Assembly (NCBI RefSeq): GCF_032302195.1
Contig: NZ_CP135275.1
Location: forward strand, 7,151,001-7,215,000
DNA from: Paenibacillus sp. MMS20-IR301
GTDB lineage: Bacteria; Bacillota; Bacilli; Paenibacillales; Paenibacillaceae
Direction of reading: 5' to 3'
DNA: 64,000 bases
The notes beneath the pieces were generated by a model that had not been told where the DNA came from, ran no database searches, and saw nothing but the letters and a program-made list of their open reading frames with translations. This document shows, piece by piece, positions 44,800 to 54,338 of the stretch. Positions within the stretch are counted from its first letter, which is position 1. Each line of letters begins with the position of its first letter. The position numbers were made by a program, and so were the translations under genes.

Positions 44800-45279
44800 A
44801 TGCTGAAGCTATTCGAGTATAACTGGCAAGTGCGTGAGGACTGGTTCGGCTGGTGTGAAACGGTGGGGATGGAAGAGCTGATGAAGCAGCGAACCGGAGG
44901 AATGGGCTACATTCTGCCTACGCTTTATCATATTATTGCAGTGGAGTACGGCTGGATCTGCGGCGGCATTGAAGGTAAGGAGATTGAGTTCCCTCTGTTT
45001 GAGGAAGTGGCCAGCCTGCAGCAGATCAGGGAGCTGTCGGCCCGTTGTCACGGGGAGCTTGCCCCGTTTATCTATGGCTGGAATGAGAGCATGGAGGACC
45101 TTATTATGATTGATATTACCGATGACGGGGAACGGGAGCCCCATCCTTACGGCGAAGTGCTGCGTCATGTAATTGCTCACGAGATTCATCACATCGGCCA
45201 GCTGTCTGTATGGTCCCGGGAGATCGGCAGGAAGCCGGTTACTGCAAACCTCATCGGCAGAGGGTTGTACGGAATTTAG
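44800..45279 (+). CDS. DinB-like metalloprotein
   Basis: 159 residues from ATG 44800, chosen for GGAGGCAACGAC; an ATG at 44770 has no ribosome site. A four-helix DinB/YfiT-type protein: LYHIIAVEYGWI supplies the first metal His and EIHHIGQLSVWSREIG the C-terminal His pair. In bacilli such proteins often act as small thiol transferases or are of unknown function. No operon partner is seen; ~470 bases of repeat-rich spacer follow. Confidence 0.82.
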   Translation: MLKLFEYNWQVREDWFGWCETVGMEELMKQRTGGMGYILPTLYHIIAVEYGWICGGIEGKEIEFPLFEEVASLQQIRELSARCHGELAPFIYGWNESMEDLIMIDITDDGEREPHPYGEVLRHVIAHEIHHIGQLSVWSREIGRKPVTANLIGRGLYGI

Positions 45280-45355
45280 GAATTAACTGATGAAGTGATT
45301 TTAGGTAAACCACTTAAAGAGGTTAGAATCCTCCCATTTCACAAATCTGGATTAG

Positions 45356-45546
45356 CTTAATTGTACTTCGTACAACTAAAATCGTTTATTTCTCTGCCGT
45401 TCCAACGTTTAGTTGTAGTTGCTGCAGTTAAAGTACCTGTTGTGGTTGGCTTAAGCCAAATTCAGCAGATTTAGTTGTACGAACTGCAGTTATAAGATGT
45501 CGGCATCCCATTCTGTTACTTTTAGCTGTACAAAATACAACTATCC
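45356..45546. repeat. Four short imperfect palindromic repeats
   Basis: Units near 45356, 45407, 45469 and 45519 share TTTAGTTGTA...TGCAGTTA or its complement; the first is inverted (TTGTACTTCGTACAA forms a hairpin). They fill the spacer between two genes; nothing else is seen in 45280-45753. Confidence 0.55.
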
Positions 45547-45753
45547 CTGAGTTCGTCCTTGGAATTGAAGATATCAGTTCTGCTGTAGTTCCTTTACCTG
45601 GACGATCCCTATGGTCATAAGAATAACGGGATTGCCATTTGTTGTCTGCTATGACTGGAGGCGGAGCCAGAAGTTCATCTGCACAGAAACTCTACATCAA
45701 AATTCTCATAGGCGGAAATTGTAATATCCGGATGTAATAACAAGTATGGGGGT

Positions 45754-46509
45754 TTGCTGGACAACATGATAAGAATCAGTAATAACCGGATTAAAATAAT
45801 GATCGCAGCAGGAGTAATGTTCATATCTTTACTCATCATTTCACTGATAGCCTATGCCAAGCCTGTCCATGCCGCCCTGGTTAATTATTCTGCGATGGTT
45901 GAGCTCAGCCCCGATATTTATATTGAGCCTGATTTGTCTCAGGACATCAAGGAAGAGCTGCTCCATTACGTTGACCGCTCACGGGATAAGCTAGAAGCCG
46001 TTTTTGGCGGGAGAAGCTCAGAACCCTGCCTGATTCTTGCCTTATCTGCTAAGCAACTGGACAAATACGCGGAGAACCCGACCGGGCAAACCTATTATCT
46101 GCCCTGGAGGAATTATATTGTGATTGGTCCAGACGGGTTTAATGAAAATGTGATCTCTCATGAACTCACTCATGCAGAACTCAGGGAAAGGCTGCATAAC
46201 AGGAATGTGGTGCCTGTATGGTTCGATGAAGGGCTTGCTTCGATGGTGGACGGGCGGTTTGCGAAACTTACAACACCGGGAGAGACTAAGGAACAGGATG
46301 CCGGTCTTGCCGGATTGGAGCCTTTAGACACTCATGAGGCCTTTAATTATGGTACTGCAGAGGCCTGGAAAAACTACATTACAGCTTGCTCTGAGGTTAC
46401 GCGGTGGTACTCTATAGCCGGACAAGATGGGCTTCTCCGTCTGATCCATGCGTTGAATCAAGGAGCGGATTTCACAGAGCAGTACATAAGAATTGAACAA
46501 GAAGGGTGA
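45754..46509 (+). CDS. Membrane-anchored HELTH zinc metallopeptidase-like protein
   Basis: 251 residues. The N-terminal hydrophobic stretch IMIAAGVMFISLLIISLIAYA is a membrane anchor or signal. The catalytic motif is HELTHAELRERL, followed by WFDEGLASMVDGR, the usual third-ligand Glu region of gluzincins. The start is uncertain: TTG 45754 lies very near GGGGG, ATG 45766 is somewhat far from it. The substrate is unknown. Confidence 0.78.
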   Translation: MLDNMIRISNNRIKIMIAAGVMFISLLIISLIAYAKPVHAALVNYSAMVELSPDIYIEPDLSQDIKEELLHYVDRSRDKLEAVFGGRSSEPCLILALSAKQLDKYAENPTGQTYYLPWRNYIVIGPDGFNENVISHELTHAELRERLHNRNVVPVWFDEGLASMVDGRFAKLTTPGETKEQDAGLAGLEPLDTHEAFNYGTAEAWKNYITACSEVTRWYSIAGQDGLLRLIHALNQGADFTEQYIRIEQEG

Positions 46510-46602
46510 GTATTCCATTTTGCAGACTGAATATCCGGCAGCACGCGGCTGAACCGGAGCTTACAGTGGTTACAAGTGAGCTTAATTTATACTGATCTAA
46601 GC

Positions 46603-46650
46603 AACAGACAAAGAGCGTCCTGCCATCCGGCAGGCGCTCTTTGTCTGTTA
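46603..46650. terminator. Strong bidirectional terminator
   Basis: AACAGACAAAGAGCG and CGCTCTTTGTCTGTT arms with an inner CCTGCC/GGCAGG stem. It serves the peptidase gene and the ligase-like gene that converge here. Confidence 0.85.
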
Positions 46651-46671
46651 TCTAGGCTTTTGCGGATAGGG

Positions 46672-49506
46672 TTAAAGCTGCATGCCGGTAATTTCGCCGA
46701 TCTTGACCGCCTCTTCCGGATCTGCTGCAATCAGCTTGTCATATACCGCCTGATCGAGCGCGGCATTCTTCCGCTGCAGTGCCGCCAGGTACCAGCGGGC
46801 CGCCTCGCGGTTCACGGTATCACTATAATCCTCAGTAAGGCCAGACTTCAGTGTGTCAGCGGCAGCCTGGAGCTGTCCTGACATATATTGCAGCTTGCCG
46901 GCGTTCAGCCGGATAGGGGCTGTTACTCTTGGTTCTTGATATAGATCCCCAGCATCCGGTTGTTTGCTTAGCAGTTCCTCGTTCGTAACAGCATGAGCAT
47001 AGGCATCCAGTCCGGTCCGGTAATACCGCTGCTTGGTAAGCGTCTCCTGATCCCCCAGATCATTCTGCCCCAGCGCATAAGCTTCCTGTGCCCGCTTCAA
47101 GGCAGCAGAACCTAAATCATAGGAGCGGCTGATCACTGCGCTGTACCAGTCTGTACCCCAGTGGGTTCCGGGCTCTGCCAGGTCCTCGTAACCGTTAATG
47201 AAGCCTTTCTTCAGCGTGGCCAGCGCCGCTTCTTCTTGTCCGGACAAGTATTCTACCCGGCCTGCATTCAAGGCAATGGTTGGCGTGATGAAGAATTCAC
47301 GGCCCTGAAGCTGCTCGGGAGGGAGTGTCTGCAAATGAACAATGCCGTCTGTCACATGCTGATATGCAGCGAGTGCCACGCCCCAGTAGGTTTCTTTTCC
47401 CGCCTGATCCTGATGCGCATTGTCCTTCTGTCCGAGAAGAGCTGCCCGGCTGATCAGCTGATCATACCAGTTTATATCCCAGTTGAACTTACCGGCATTA
47501 TCCAGGTATACGCGGTAAGCCTCATCACTCTGGTCTCTTAAATCATAGTAACTTACTAACTGGGCGAGCAGATCCTTGTTATAGGGCTCATCCTTCAAGG
47601 CGCGGGTTAACACGGCATAGGTTTCATCCAGGAATTGCACATCCTGCGTCTGGACGAATACCTTCTGATCCAGCAAGGAGAGATAAGCTGCTGATTCCGG
47701 ATGATTAGGACGGTTCTTAAGCGCCTTTACCAGCGGAGCTTTGAGCTCTTCATACGATTGGCTGACGCCCATCAGCTTCTTGGCTTTGTAAGCCTCAGAG
47801 CTTGAACTGATATAACCGAGGGACAGGAACAGGAGGTACCCCGTAGCTATACCCAGCAGGCCGAAATATCCGGCTCTGAACCAGCGTTTGTTCCACTGCA
47901 GGCGCAGCGGCTTGCTCTCCATGGCGACAGCCATCCCCCCCAGTGAGAGGAAGACCAGGATTCCCATGAAGGCATAGCTCATATTGAAATCAAGCAGACT
48001 GTGGACAAGAATGGATAACGCGATAATAAGGTAAAAGAACCCGTTGTTGTAATCATCATTCCGGCGCTTCAGATACCCCTTGATATATTTGTAGAAAATA
48101 AACAGGATAAAGCCCATACACACGAGGAAGCCGAGAATGCCTACCTCGATCAGGTACTGGAGGAAGAAGTTATGGACCTGCCGGCTCACATAGGGGTTGT
48201 TCTGATAATGCTCATAGAGTGATGCCCATCCCCCGCCTCCTGCTCCGAGCACAGGGTAATCCTTGACAACCTTCATGGCATCCTTATAAAAAGTAAACCG
48301 TTCGAGTACACTGTGCTGCCTGAAGTTGATATTCTCCAGCCGTGTCCCGATATTCGCCGGTAAAATATTACGCGCGCTGGTTCCGATCAACAAGAAGGCG
48401 ATTAATGCTACCCCGGCGACGGATACCACAGGAATCCACAGCCCGCTCCAGCGGCGTGTCTCTGCACTGCCCAGCTTGCGATAGAGCCAAGGGGCCAACC
48501 AGCGCTGAATGACCAGGGCGATTGCTGAAGCACAGGCTGAGGCGCCCAGCAGATAAGCCCAGCCTTTGAGGGCTGCTGCGGAAGTGAAGGCCGTATTCAG
48601 CTCAAGACCGAGCCGGGTTACCGGATTCGTGATCAGCAGAGACAGTACACCTGCGACAGCAAGCTGGATGATCCAGAGAATCTGCTGCACAGGCTTCAGG
48701 AAGAGCAGCAGCAGAATGAAGACTACCGGAAGCAGGACCAATCCGCCGCGGGATAAGGTAAGCAGCAGCGAAACAATGAGCGGGACGAGCATGAACCCGT
48801 GCATCAGCTGCCCGTACCATTTCCGGGAGCGGATTAGGGCGAATAAGGCCACGAACAGGAAGGCCATCAGGAAGGCTGCATATGTATTGGCGTACTGGAA
48901 AACTGAGGTCAGGCGCAGGCCGTTAGAGTCAGTCATTACAGCCTCGCTGTACCGGCCGCCTTCTACAGCATCGGTGAACCATCCGGTAAGGCTGCCGGCA
49001 AGTCTCCAGCTTCCGAGCCAGTTCAGCAGGCCGAAGCCGACGATCAGATAAGCAACTGCAAGCACCGCAAGCTGAAGGAGCTGATTGAGCTGCTTCTGCT
49101 TAAGCAGATACACACTGGTAATGAAGACAGCGGCATAAGTGAATTGGATGAACAGCAGGTTCATCGCTGTATAATGTGAGGCGGCGTTAATCAGCGATAG
49201 CGCATAGGTGAGCGGGAGCAGGATTGCGGCTACGCTGAGCAGTTCCAGCTGCCCGTCCAATTTGAAGGATTTGCAGGATAAGGCGATGGAGAACAACAGG
49301 AGCAGGCCGCTTATGAGGGCTGCTACATAAATGGGCTTATCGAATTCAATTCTTGTTCCGTTGAATAATCCGACCTGAAAAGGGGTCCAGCCGAGAAACA
49401 ATACGAATGCCAGACATAATGCCCATACAAGCCCGGACACCGGTCCGGAGTCTTTGGCGTCCGCTCTGATTTGAGCGGCTTGTTTGCCGTACACAGGTTT
49501 TGACAC
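46672..49506 (-). CDS. O-antigen ligase-like polytopic membrane protein with TPR tail
   Basis: 944 residues. GTG 49506 with AAAGGAGA upstream. About 12 transmembrane segments fill residues ~25-590; the large extracytoplasmic loop carries GAGGGGWASLYEHYQNNPY and RQVHNFFLQYLIEVG, the WaaL/Wzy_C signature with its conserved His. Residues ~610-940 are TPR-like helices (PESAAYLSLL, FITPTIALNAGRVEYLSGQ and PIRLNAGKLQYMSGQ). It likely joins or polymerises surface glycans; in Firmicutes it may act on teichuronic or S-layer glycan. No glycan cluster is adjacent. Confidence 0.85.
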   Translation of the reverse strand: MSKPVYGKQAAQIRADAKDSGPVSGLVWALCLAFVLFLGWTPFQVGLFNGTRIEFDKPIYVAALISGLLLLFSIALSCKSFKLDGQLELLSVAAILLPLTYALSLINAASHYTAMNLLFIQFTYAAVFITSVYLLKQKQLNQLLQLAVLAVAYLIVGFGLLNWLGSWRLAGSLTGWFTDAVEGGRYSEAVMTDSNGLRLTSVFQYANTYAAFLMAFLFVALFALIRSRKWYGQLMHGFMLVPLIVSLLLTLSRGGLVLLPVVFILLLLFLKPVQQILWIIQLAVAGVLSLLITNPVTRLGLELNTAFTSAAALKGWAYLLGASACASAIALVIQRWLAPWLYRKLGSAETRRWSGLWIPVVSVAGVALIAFLLIGTSARNILPANIGTRLENINFRQHSVLERFTFYKDAMKVVKDYPVLGAGGGGWASLYEHYQNNPYVSRQVHNFFLQYLIEVGILGFLVCMGFILFIFYKYIKGYLKRRNDDYNNGFFYLIIALSILVHSLLDFNMSYAFMGILVFLSLGGMAVAMESKPLRLQWNKRWFRAGYFGLLGIATGYLLFLSLGYISSSSEAYKAKKLMGVSQSYEELKAPLVKALKNRPNHPESAAYLSLLDQKVFVQTQDVQFLDETYAVLTRALKDEPYNKDLLAQLVSYYDLRDQSDEAYRVYLDNAGKFNWDINWYDQLISRAALLGQKDNAHQDQAGKETYWGVALAAYQHVTDGIVHLQTLPPEQLQGREFFITPTIALNAGRVEYLSGQEEAALATLKKGFINGYEDLAEPGTHWGTDWYSAVISRSYDLGSAALKRAQEAYALGQNDLGDQETLTKQRYYRTGLDAYAHAVTNEELLSKQPDAGDLYQEPRVTAPIRLNAGKLQYMSGQLQAAADTLKSGLTEDYSDTVNREAARWYLAALQRKNAALDQAVYDKLIAADPEEAVKIGEITGMQL

Positions 49507-49714
49507 GAGATAATCTCCTTTTTCGAGTATTTACGCTATTATTTTAACATAGATACATTTCAGGGATATTGTGTAAGTTGATGATAATGTGAAATTTTGG
49601 ATGAGAGTGCAGCTATAATTCAGCGGATGAAGCTGTCCATCTACACAGTCCAACCCTGCACAGTTTCATAAAATATAGTATCTATTAGAGCTGAGTAGAG
49701 CTGAGGGCAGGCAC

Positions 49715-49762
49715 AAAAAAAAGAATGGCCATCTGCCGTTCTGCGGCGGAGGACATTCTTCT
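49715..49762 (-). terminator. Terminator of the small membrane protein gene
   Basis: Read on the minus strand: GAATGTCC and GGCCATTC arms around a GC-rich inner stem, then T8. Confidence 0.68.
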
Positions 49763-49768
49763 TCACAG

Positions 49769-49972
49769 TCAAAGGATAAACTTGAGATTAATCATAAATA
49801 CAATCAGGGCAGCAGCCCCCAGGGAAAAGGCGATGCAGCCGGCGCCGAGGACTCTGCGGCGGTCTCTGATGAATTTGAAGCCCAGCAGACAGACCAACAC
49901 CGTGGTTCCTGCCAGGACAACAGACATGCCGATCATCGCAAGCCAATACAGGATTTCAAAAAGCTGTGCCAT
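49769..49972 (-). CDS. Small two-helix membrane protein
   Basis: 67 residues; ATG 49972 with a strong GGAGGGGAGGA site. Two membrane spans (EILYWLAMIGMSVVLAGTTV and LGAGCIAFSLGAAALIVFM) are separated by a basic loop (KFIRDRRR). The family is unknown; its own terminator suggests a single-gene unit. Confidence 0.72.
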   Translation of the reverse strand: MAQLFEILYWLAMIGMSVVLAGTTVLVCLLGFKFIRDRRRVLGAGCIAFSLGAAALIVFMINLKFIL

Positions 49973-50184
49973 CAGGAAATCCTCCCCTCCAGCCTATAAT
50001 ACAACGAATTTTAAGAATATTCCAGACCTGGAACAGGCGGAATACCGGGACATAAAGCCTCTGCGGCTATATGCCCTTTTTTGCTGTAGCGACCCGGTTA
50101 CACGGACAATCATACAGGAGGGCACGCTCTTTCGTGAGTAATCTATAGGGTAGGCTGGGAAATGCGAAAGGGGAGGGCGTAATC

Positions 50185-50847
50185 ATGGCAGGGAGAGAGC
50201 TGGCAAGCAAGCTGCTGAAGACCGCAGCGCTGCTTAGCGATTCACGGGTTGCCGGTTATATTCCGCGGACACGGGAATATAGTGCTGCCGGATTGTTAGC
50301 GATGCTTGGAAGATACGGGAATGTGGTAATTAAGCCGGTAGTTGGCGGCGGAGGGTACGGTGTAATTAAGGTATTCCGCGATCACCGCGGATATGGCTTC
50401 ACGTATATGCATAACACGCGTGTGTACCGTGATTTCGCTTCGATGCGGCATGCCTTGGACAGATTTAAGGTGAAGCGGAGATATCTAATGCAGCAGGGCA
50501 TCTCGCTTGCCCGTGTATCCGGGCGTCCGATTGATTACCGGGTCAAGGTGGTCAAGAACGGCGATCACTGGGAGTTCCGCTCGATGGTAGGCCGGGTGGC
50601 GCGGCCGGGGTTGTTCGTTACGAATCTTTGCAAAGGGGGAACAATGCTCAGCTGCCGGCAGGGACTGAGAAGATCATTGCCCAGGGTCCGGACCTCGGCC
50701 AAAAAAGCGGAGATGCGGAGGCTGACGCTGATTTGCACCGAACTGCTGGAGCGGCATTTTCCCGGAATCGGGGAGCTTGGCTTTGATTATGCTGTAGATC
50801 AGCGTGGGAAAATATGGATTCTCGAAGTGAATACGAGACCGAAATAA
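50185..50847 (+). CDS. YheC/YheD-type ATP-grasp coat-associated protein
   Basis: 220 residues; ATG 50185 behind GGGGAGGG. ATP-grasp features: VVIKPVVGGGGYGVIKV (nucleotide loop), RPIDYRVKVVKNGDHWEF, and GELGFDYAVDQRGKIWILEV with the Mg-binding E-x-N in LEVNTRP. YheC/YheD proteins of bacilli are linked to endospores. It is shorter than usual (the N-terminal part is reduced). No partner genes are visible. Confidence 0.82.
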   Translation: MAGRELASKLLKTAALLSDSRVAGYIPRTREYSAAGLLAMLGRYGNVVIKPVVGGGGYGVIKVFRDHRGYGFTYMHNTRVYRDFASMRHALDRFKVKRRYLMQQGISLARVSGRPIDYRVKVVKNGDHWEFRSMVGRVARPGLFVTNLCKGGTMLSCRQGLRRSLPRVRTSAKKAEMRRLTLICTELLERHFPGIGELGFDYAVDQRGKIWILEVNTRPK

Positions 50848-50986
50848 TTAATTGTATTTTTAGTAATTGACGATAAATATAGTTATAAGCTAATATTGCG
50901 TTTAGTCATGTCAATTCAGAGGTAAGAGGTAAGTAAGAAAATAAAAAAATCCCAGCCAATTATGAACTTTCTGCAAATTTATCGGA

Positions 50987-51108
50987 CGGACAATTGGATA
51001 AATTGTCCTGTGCATAACTATTATCCCCATAGTCCACCGTACAATCTCTGGCTTTGCTGGCCTTACTAACATTTTATACACAGGATCTCCACAACAGCTT
51101 GTGGATAA
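50987..51108. promoter_or_regulatory. DnaA-box cluster and palindrome upstream of sda
   Basis: Four near-consensus DnaA boxes lie in 100 bases: TGTGCATAA (51009), TTATCCCCA (51021), TTATACACA (51074) and a perfect TGTGGATAA (51100). Just before them is a perfect palindrome, GGACAATT-GGATA-AATTGTCC (50987-51008). In Bacillus subtilis the sda promoter is activated by DnaA, so the cluster most likely does the same here. Confidence 0.78.
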
Positions 51109-51117
51109 TAAGAACGC

Positions 51118-51146
51118 TTGTTCGGAAAATGATAGTTTGCTATGAT
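51118..51146 (+). promoter_or_regulatory. SigA-type promoter of sda
   Basis: TTGTTC and TATGAT are separated by 17 bases, ten bases downstream of the last DnaA box and ~40 bases before the sda start. Confidence 0.65.
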
Positions 51147-51184
51147 AGATTCAGATTCAAATAAAGGAAAGGTAGGTGAACGTT

Positions 51185-51328
51185 ATGGTTGAATTGTCGG
51201 ATGAGATGCTGCTGGACTCTTATCATAGAGCGATAGAGCTGCAATTGGAGCATGATTTCATCGCTCTGTTACTCGCTGAAATTCTCAAACGGAACTTACA
51301 CTCTCCAGTCCATGCGGTTCTTCATTAA
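51185..51328 (+). CDS. sda: Sda, checkpoint inhibitor of sporulation kinase
   Basis: 47 residues; ATG 51185 behind AAAGGTAGGTGA. MVELSDEMLLDSYHRAIEL, then DFIALLLAEILKR, matches the helical hairpin of Sda (family pattern LSDExLxxSYxxAxE...DFIxL...EIxxR). Sda binds the sensor kinase of the sporulation phosphorelay and blocks its autophosphorylation when replication is active or stalled. The DnaA boxes upstream agree with the known replication-linked control. Confidence 0.9.
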   Translation: MVELSDEMLLDSYHRAIELQLEHDFIALLLAEILKRNLHSPVHAVLH

Positions 51329-51383
51329 AGAACAGAGCCACAGTTACAGCATCGCAATTAATCTAGCCGCAGCATCACAGAAT

Positions 51384-51434
51384 AGGGTATCTTTTCAAGT
51401 TGAGGTGGAATCAACCTGAAAGGATACCCTTTTA
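51384..51434. terminator. Bidirectional terminator between sda and yumC
   Basis: AGGGTATCTTTTCAAGTTGA pairs with TCAACCTGAAAGGATACCCT; A- and T-rich flanks on both sides. Confidence 0.85.
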
Positions 51435-51465
51435 TTGTAAGCATTTAACTGGAGATGGTCCCGTT

Positions 51466-52464
51466 CTAAAGCTTGAGGTTGCTGCTGTGTCCCGGCGAGA
51501 GCTTCGCTTCGGGATCAATATAGACCTTGGCGTTATTCACAGCGGTTGGCGCTTCACCGAAGCCCACAGCGATCAGCTTCAGCTTGCCCGGATAGGTAGT
51601 GATATCGCCGGCTGCGAAGATACCCGGAACGCTGGTCTCCATGCGTGAGTCAACCACAATGGAGTTGCCTTCAATCTCGATGCCCCACTGCGCAATCGGT
51701 CCCAGCGAAGAAACGAAGCCGAAATTGACAATAACACTGTCCACTTCGATTTCTTGTGTTTCCTTGGTCTTGATATGGGACAAGGTTACCTTGGTAATGA
51801 ATTCTTCACCGTGCAGCTCAGTGATCTCGGAAGGTGTAATTACGTTAACCTTGGAGGCCATCAGATTCTCGACGCTGTGCTCATGTGCGCGGAATTTATC
51901 CCGGCGGTGGATCAGGGTTACCTGCTCTGCGATAGGCTCGAGCATCAGCGCCCAGTCAACAGCAGAGTCGCCGCCGCCGCTGATCAGCACTTTTTTGCCT
52001 TTGTAGGCATTCAAATCGCTGACGAAATAATTCAGATTAGCTTTCTCGAAACGCGCTGCATCAGGAACTTCCAGACGCCGCGGCTCGAATGCGCCTACAC
52101 CTGCAGTTATGATAATCGCTTTGCTGTGATATTCTGCTTTATCGGTGGTGACAACGAAGTGGCGTTCGTCCTGCTTCACGACGGATAGAACCTTCTCCTC
52201 CAGGCGGATATCGGACTGGAACAGCTCCATCTGCCGTGAAAGGTTGTCAACCAGCTCCTGTCCGGTGACCTTCGGAAAGCCGGCTACGTCGTAAATATAT
52301 TTTTCGGGATAAAGAGCAGCAAGCTGCCCCCCCAATTGGGGCATACTTTCAATAAGTGTTACCGAAGCCTGGCGCATGCCGCCATAGAAAGCAGCAAACA
52401 TACCGGCCGGTCCCCCACCTATGATGATCAGATCGCTCATAGGAACGGATTGCTCTAGTGTCAC
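51466..52464 (-). CDS. yumC: Ferredoxin/flavodoxin-NADP+ reductase, type 2
   Basis: A flavoprotein of the thioredoxin-reductase-like FNR group that moves electrons between NADPH and ferredoxin or flavodoxin. FAD-binding [20 protein letters not shown] lies at the N-terminus; [20 protein letters not shown] is diagnostic for YumC. The second nucleotide motif is [13 protein letters not shown], then [10 protein letters not shown], and the C-terminal FAAGDI. There is no CxxC pair, as expected for this group. GTG 52464 is preferred over 52476, whose codon overlaps the GGAGG site. In Bacillus it is adjacent to yumB, as here in divergent order. Confidence 0.92.
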   Translation of the reverse strand: MTLEQSVPMSDLIIIGGGPAGMFAAFYGGMRQASVTLIESMPQLGGQLAALYPEKYIYDVAGFPKVTGQELVDNLSRQMELFQSDIRLEEKVLSVVKQDERHFVVTTDKAEYHSKAIIITAGVGAFEPRRLEVPDAARFEKANLNYFVSDLNAYKGKKVLISGGGDSAVDWALMLEPIAEQVTLIHRRDKFRAHEHSVENLMASKVNVITPSEITELHGEEFITKVTLSHIKTKETQEIEVDSVIVNFGFVSSLGPIAQWGIEIEGNSIVVDSRMETSVPGIFAAGDITTYPGKLKLIAVGFGEAPTAVNNAKVYIDPEAKLSPGHSSNLKL

Positions 52465-52764
52465 GTAATATTGCACCTCCGAGTTGATAGTTTCAAATTG
52501 CCATACTTGCGTACCTACTCATTATAAACATTGTGGCACCTGCCTGCAAAGGCTTTGATTACGCTGAAAAATGTGACATTTTGTTGTATGATTGTATTTG
52601 ATTAAAACGATACTAAGGTTTACAATGGATATGGTTATTTTAGAAATCCTTTAAGTTTAATTGGAAATTCTTCTGAATTTAAGTGTATAAATTCACAAAA
52701 GAACCTGAATTATTTTACAAAAAATAACACATAGACAGATTCACCTGTTGGAAGGAGCCGGAAC

Positions 52765-53958
52765 ATGAGCAGTATTCCCAAAATCGTTATCCTAGGCGCG
52801 GGATATGGAGGTATTTTGACCGCCCAGCGGCTGCAGAAAGCTTTGAATTATAATGAAGCTGATGTAACCCTGGTGAACCGCCATGAGTATCATTATTTCA
52901 CGACCCATCTGCATATGCCTGCAGCGGGGACGGACAGCATTGAGCATACACGCGTATCGATCTCCAAATTAATCGATGAATTCAAGATCGATCTTGTGAA
53001 ATCTTCCGTACAGGAGATCCGCACCCAGCAGAAGAAGGTTATCCTGGAGGACGGAACCCTTTCTTATGATTATCTCGTAATCGCTCTTGGCGGCGAGCCT
53101 GAAACATTCGGGATTCCGGGACTGGACAAATATGCATTGACGATCCGCAGCATTAACTCTGTGCGGCTGATCCGCGAGCATATCGAGTATCAATTTGCCA
53201 AATACAAGAATGAGAATAATGCCCAGGAGCATATTAACTTTGTTGTGGGCGGGGCAGGCTTCAGCGGTATTGAATTTGTGGCTGAGCTGGCTGACCGGAT
53301 TCCGGCACTGTGCAAAGAATATGATGTCGATCCAAGCATGGTCAACATCTATAATGTAGAAGCTGCGCCGACAGCCCTGCCGGGCTTTGCGCCTGAGCTG
53401 GTTGAGCACGCTATGACCGTGCTTACGAAGAAGGGAGTCACCTTCAAGATTGGTGTTGCCATTAAGGAATGCCTGCCAGGCGGTGTAATCCTCGCAACCG
53501 GTGAAGAGATCAAGGCTTCAACCATCGTCTGGACCGGAGGCATCCGCGGCAACCGTCTGATTGAAGCGGCCGGCTTTGAAGCGATGCGCGGACGGGTGAA
53601 GGTCGATGAATACCTGCGTGCTCCGGGGCATGAGAATATTTTCATTATCGGTGACGGTTCCCTTATGATTAATCCGGAAGGACGCCCTTATCCGCCGACG
53701 GCACAAATTGCCATGCAGCAGGGAGAGTGCTGTGCGCATAATCTCGTAGCGGCAATCCGCAGCCAGCAGCCGAAGAAATTTGCCTTCAGCAATAAAGGCA
53801 CTGTAGCCTCACTGGGCAAAGGCCAGGGTATTGCGGTTGTAGGTGACAAGACTTATAAGGGCTGGACAGCCGCGCAGCTGAAAAAGGTTGTAGATATGCG
53901 CTATCTGTTCATCATCGGCGGCATTCCGCTGGTACTGAAAAAAGGAAGATTCTTCTGA
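52765..53958 (+). CDS. yumB: Type II NADH dehydrogenase (YumB-like)
   Basis: A membrane-associated, single-subunit NADH:quinone oxidoreductase. FAD motif ILGAGYGGILTAQRLQ at residues 9-24; NADH motif VVGGAGFSGIEFVAEL near 160; IIGDGSLMINPEGRPYPPTA (second FAD contact) and AMQQGECCAHNL follow. Its 397 residues are normal for the family. ATG 52765 has GGAAGGAG upstream. It feeds electrons from NADH to menaquinone without proton pumping. Confidence 0.92.
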   Translation: MSSIPKIVILGAGYGGILTAQRLQKALNYNEADVTLVNRHEYHYFTTHLHMPAAGTDSIEHTRVSISKLIDEFKIDLVKSSVQEIRTQQKKVILEDGTLSYDYLVIALGGEPETFGIPGLDKYALTIRSINSVRLIREHIEYQFAKYKNENNAQEHINFVVGGAGFSGIEFVAELADRIPALCKEYDVDPSMVNIYNVEAAPTALPGFAPELVEHAMTVLTKKGVTFKIGVAIKECLPGGVILATGEEIKASTIVWTGGIRGNRLIEAAGFEAMRGRVKVDEYLRAPGHENIFIIGDGSLMINPEGRPYPPTAQIAMQQGECCAHNLVAAIRSQQPKKFAFSNKGTVASLGKGQGIAVVGDKTYKGWTAAQLKKVVDMRYLFIIGGIPLVLKKGRFF

Positions 53959-53959
53959 T

Positions 53960-54238
53960 ATGCGCCATTGCAGCGTGCAGGTCCGGGGATTGTTAACACG
54001 TGAAGAGCTCGACCGCTATAATGCCCTGATCGAGGTGGGAACCTATCTTGAGGATCAGAGCCGGTATGATCTGGCCTACCCGGTCCAGAAGGAGATTGAT
54101 CTGCTCATTCAGCCCGCTATAGAGCGGCTGAAGGATAAGGGCCGGGCCCGTGACCGGGCGACGGCTGAGTATCTGGAGAGCCTGCGGGACAGGGAAGACG
54201 GTGACAACAGCGAAGAGATGGAAGAAGAGCAGAAATAG
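53960..54238 (+). CDS. Small charged protein downstream of yumB
   Basis: 92 residues, starting one base after the yumB stop, so co-transcribed and perhaps coupled. Helical and highly charged (LTREELDRYNALIEVGTYLE, AIERLKDKGRARDRATAEYL), with an acidic tail (EEMEEEQK). Family not recognised. A strong terminator closes the pair. Confidence 0.72.
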   Translation: MRHCSVQVRGLLTREELDRYNALIEVGTYLEDQSRYDLAYPVQKEIDLLIQPAIERLKDKGRARDRATAEYLESLRDREDGDNSEEMEEEQK

Positions 54239-54266
54239 AGGTTCTTCTGCCGCACTAATAATAGTA

Positions 54267-54308
54267 CAAAAGGTTGTATCTCGTTAAGCAGAGATACAAC
54301 CTTTTTTT
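54267..54308. terminator. Bidirectional terminator
   Basis: AAAAGGTTGTATCTC and GAGATACAACCTTTT arms with T7. It separates the yumB unit from the convergent hemQ. Confidence 0.88.
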
Positions 54309-54338
54309 GAAGAATAAGTATTCTACATGTGTGATATT

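Noticed and set aside
50987..51108. DnaA-box cluster as a replication origin
   Set aside because: No dnaA/dnaN neighbours and no clear AT-rich unwinding region; the sda promoter explains the boxes.
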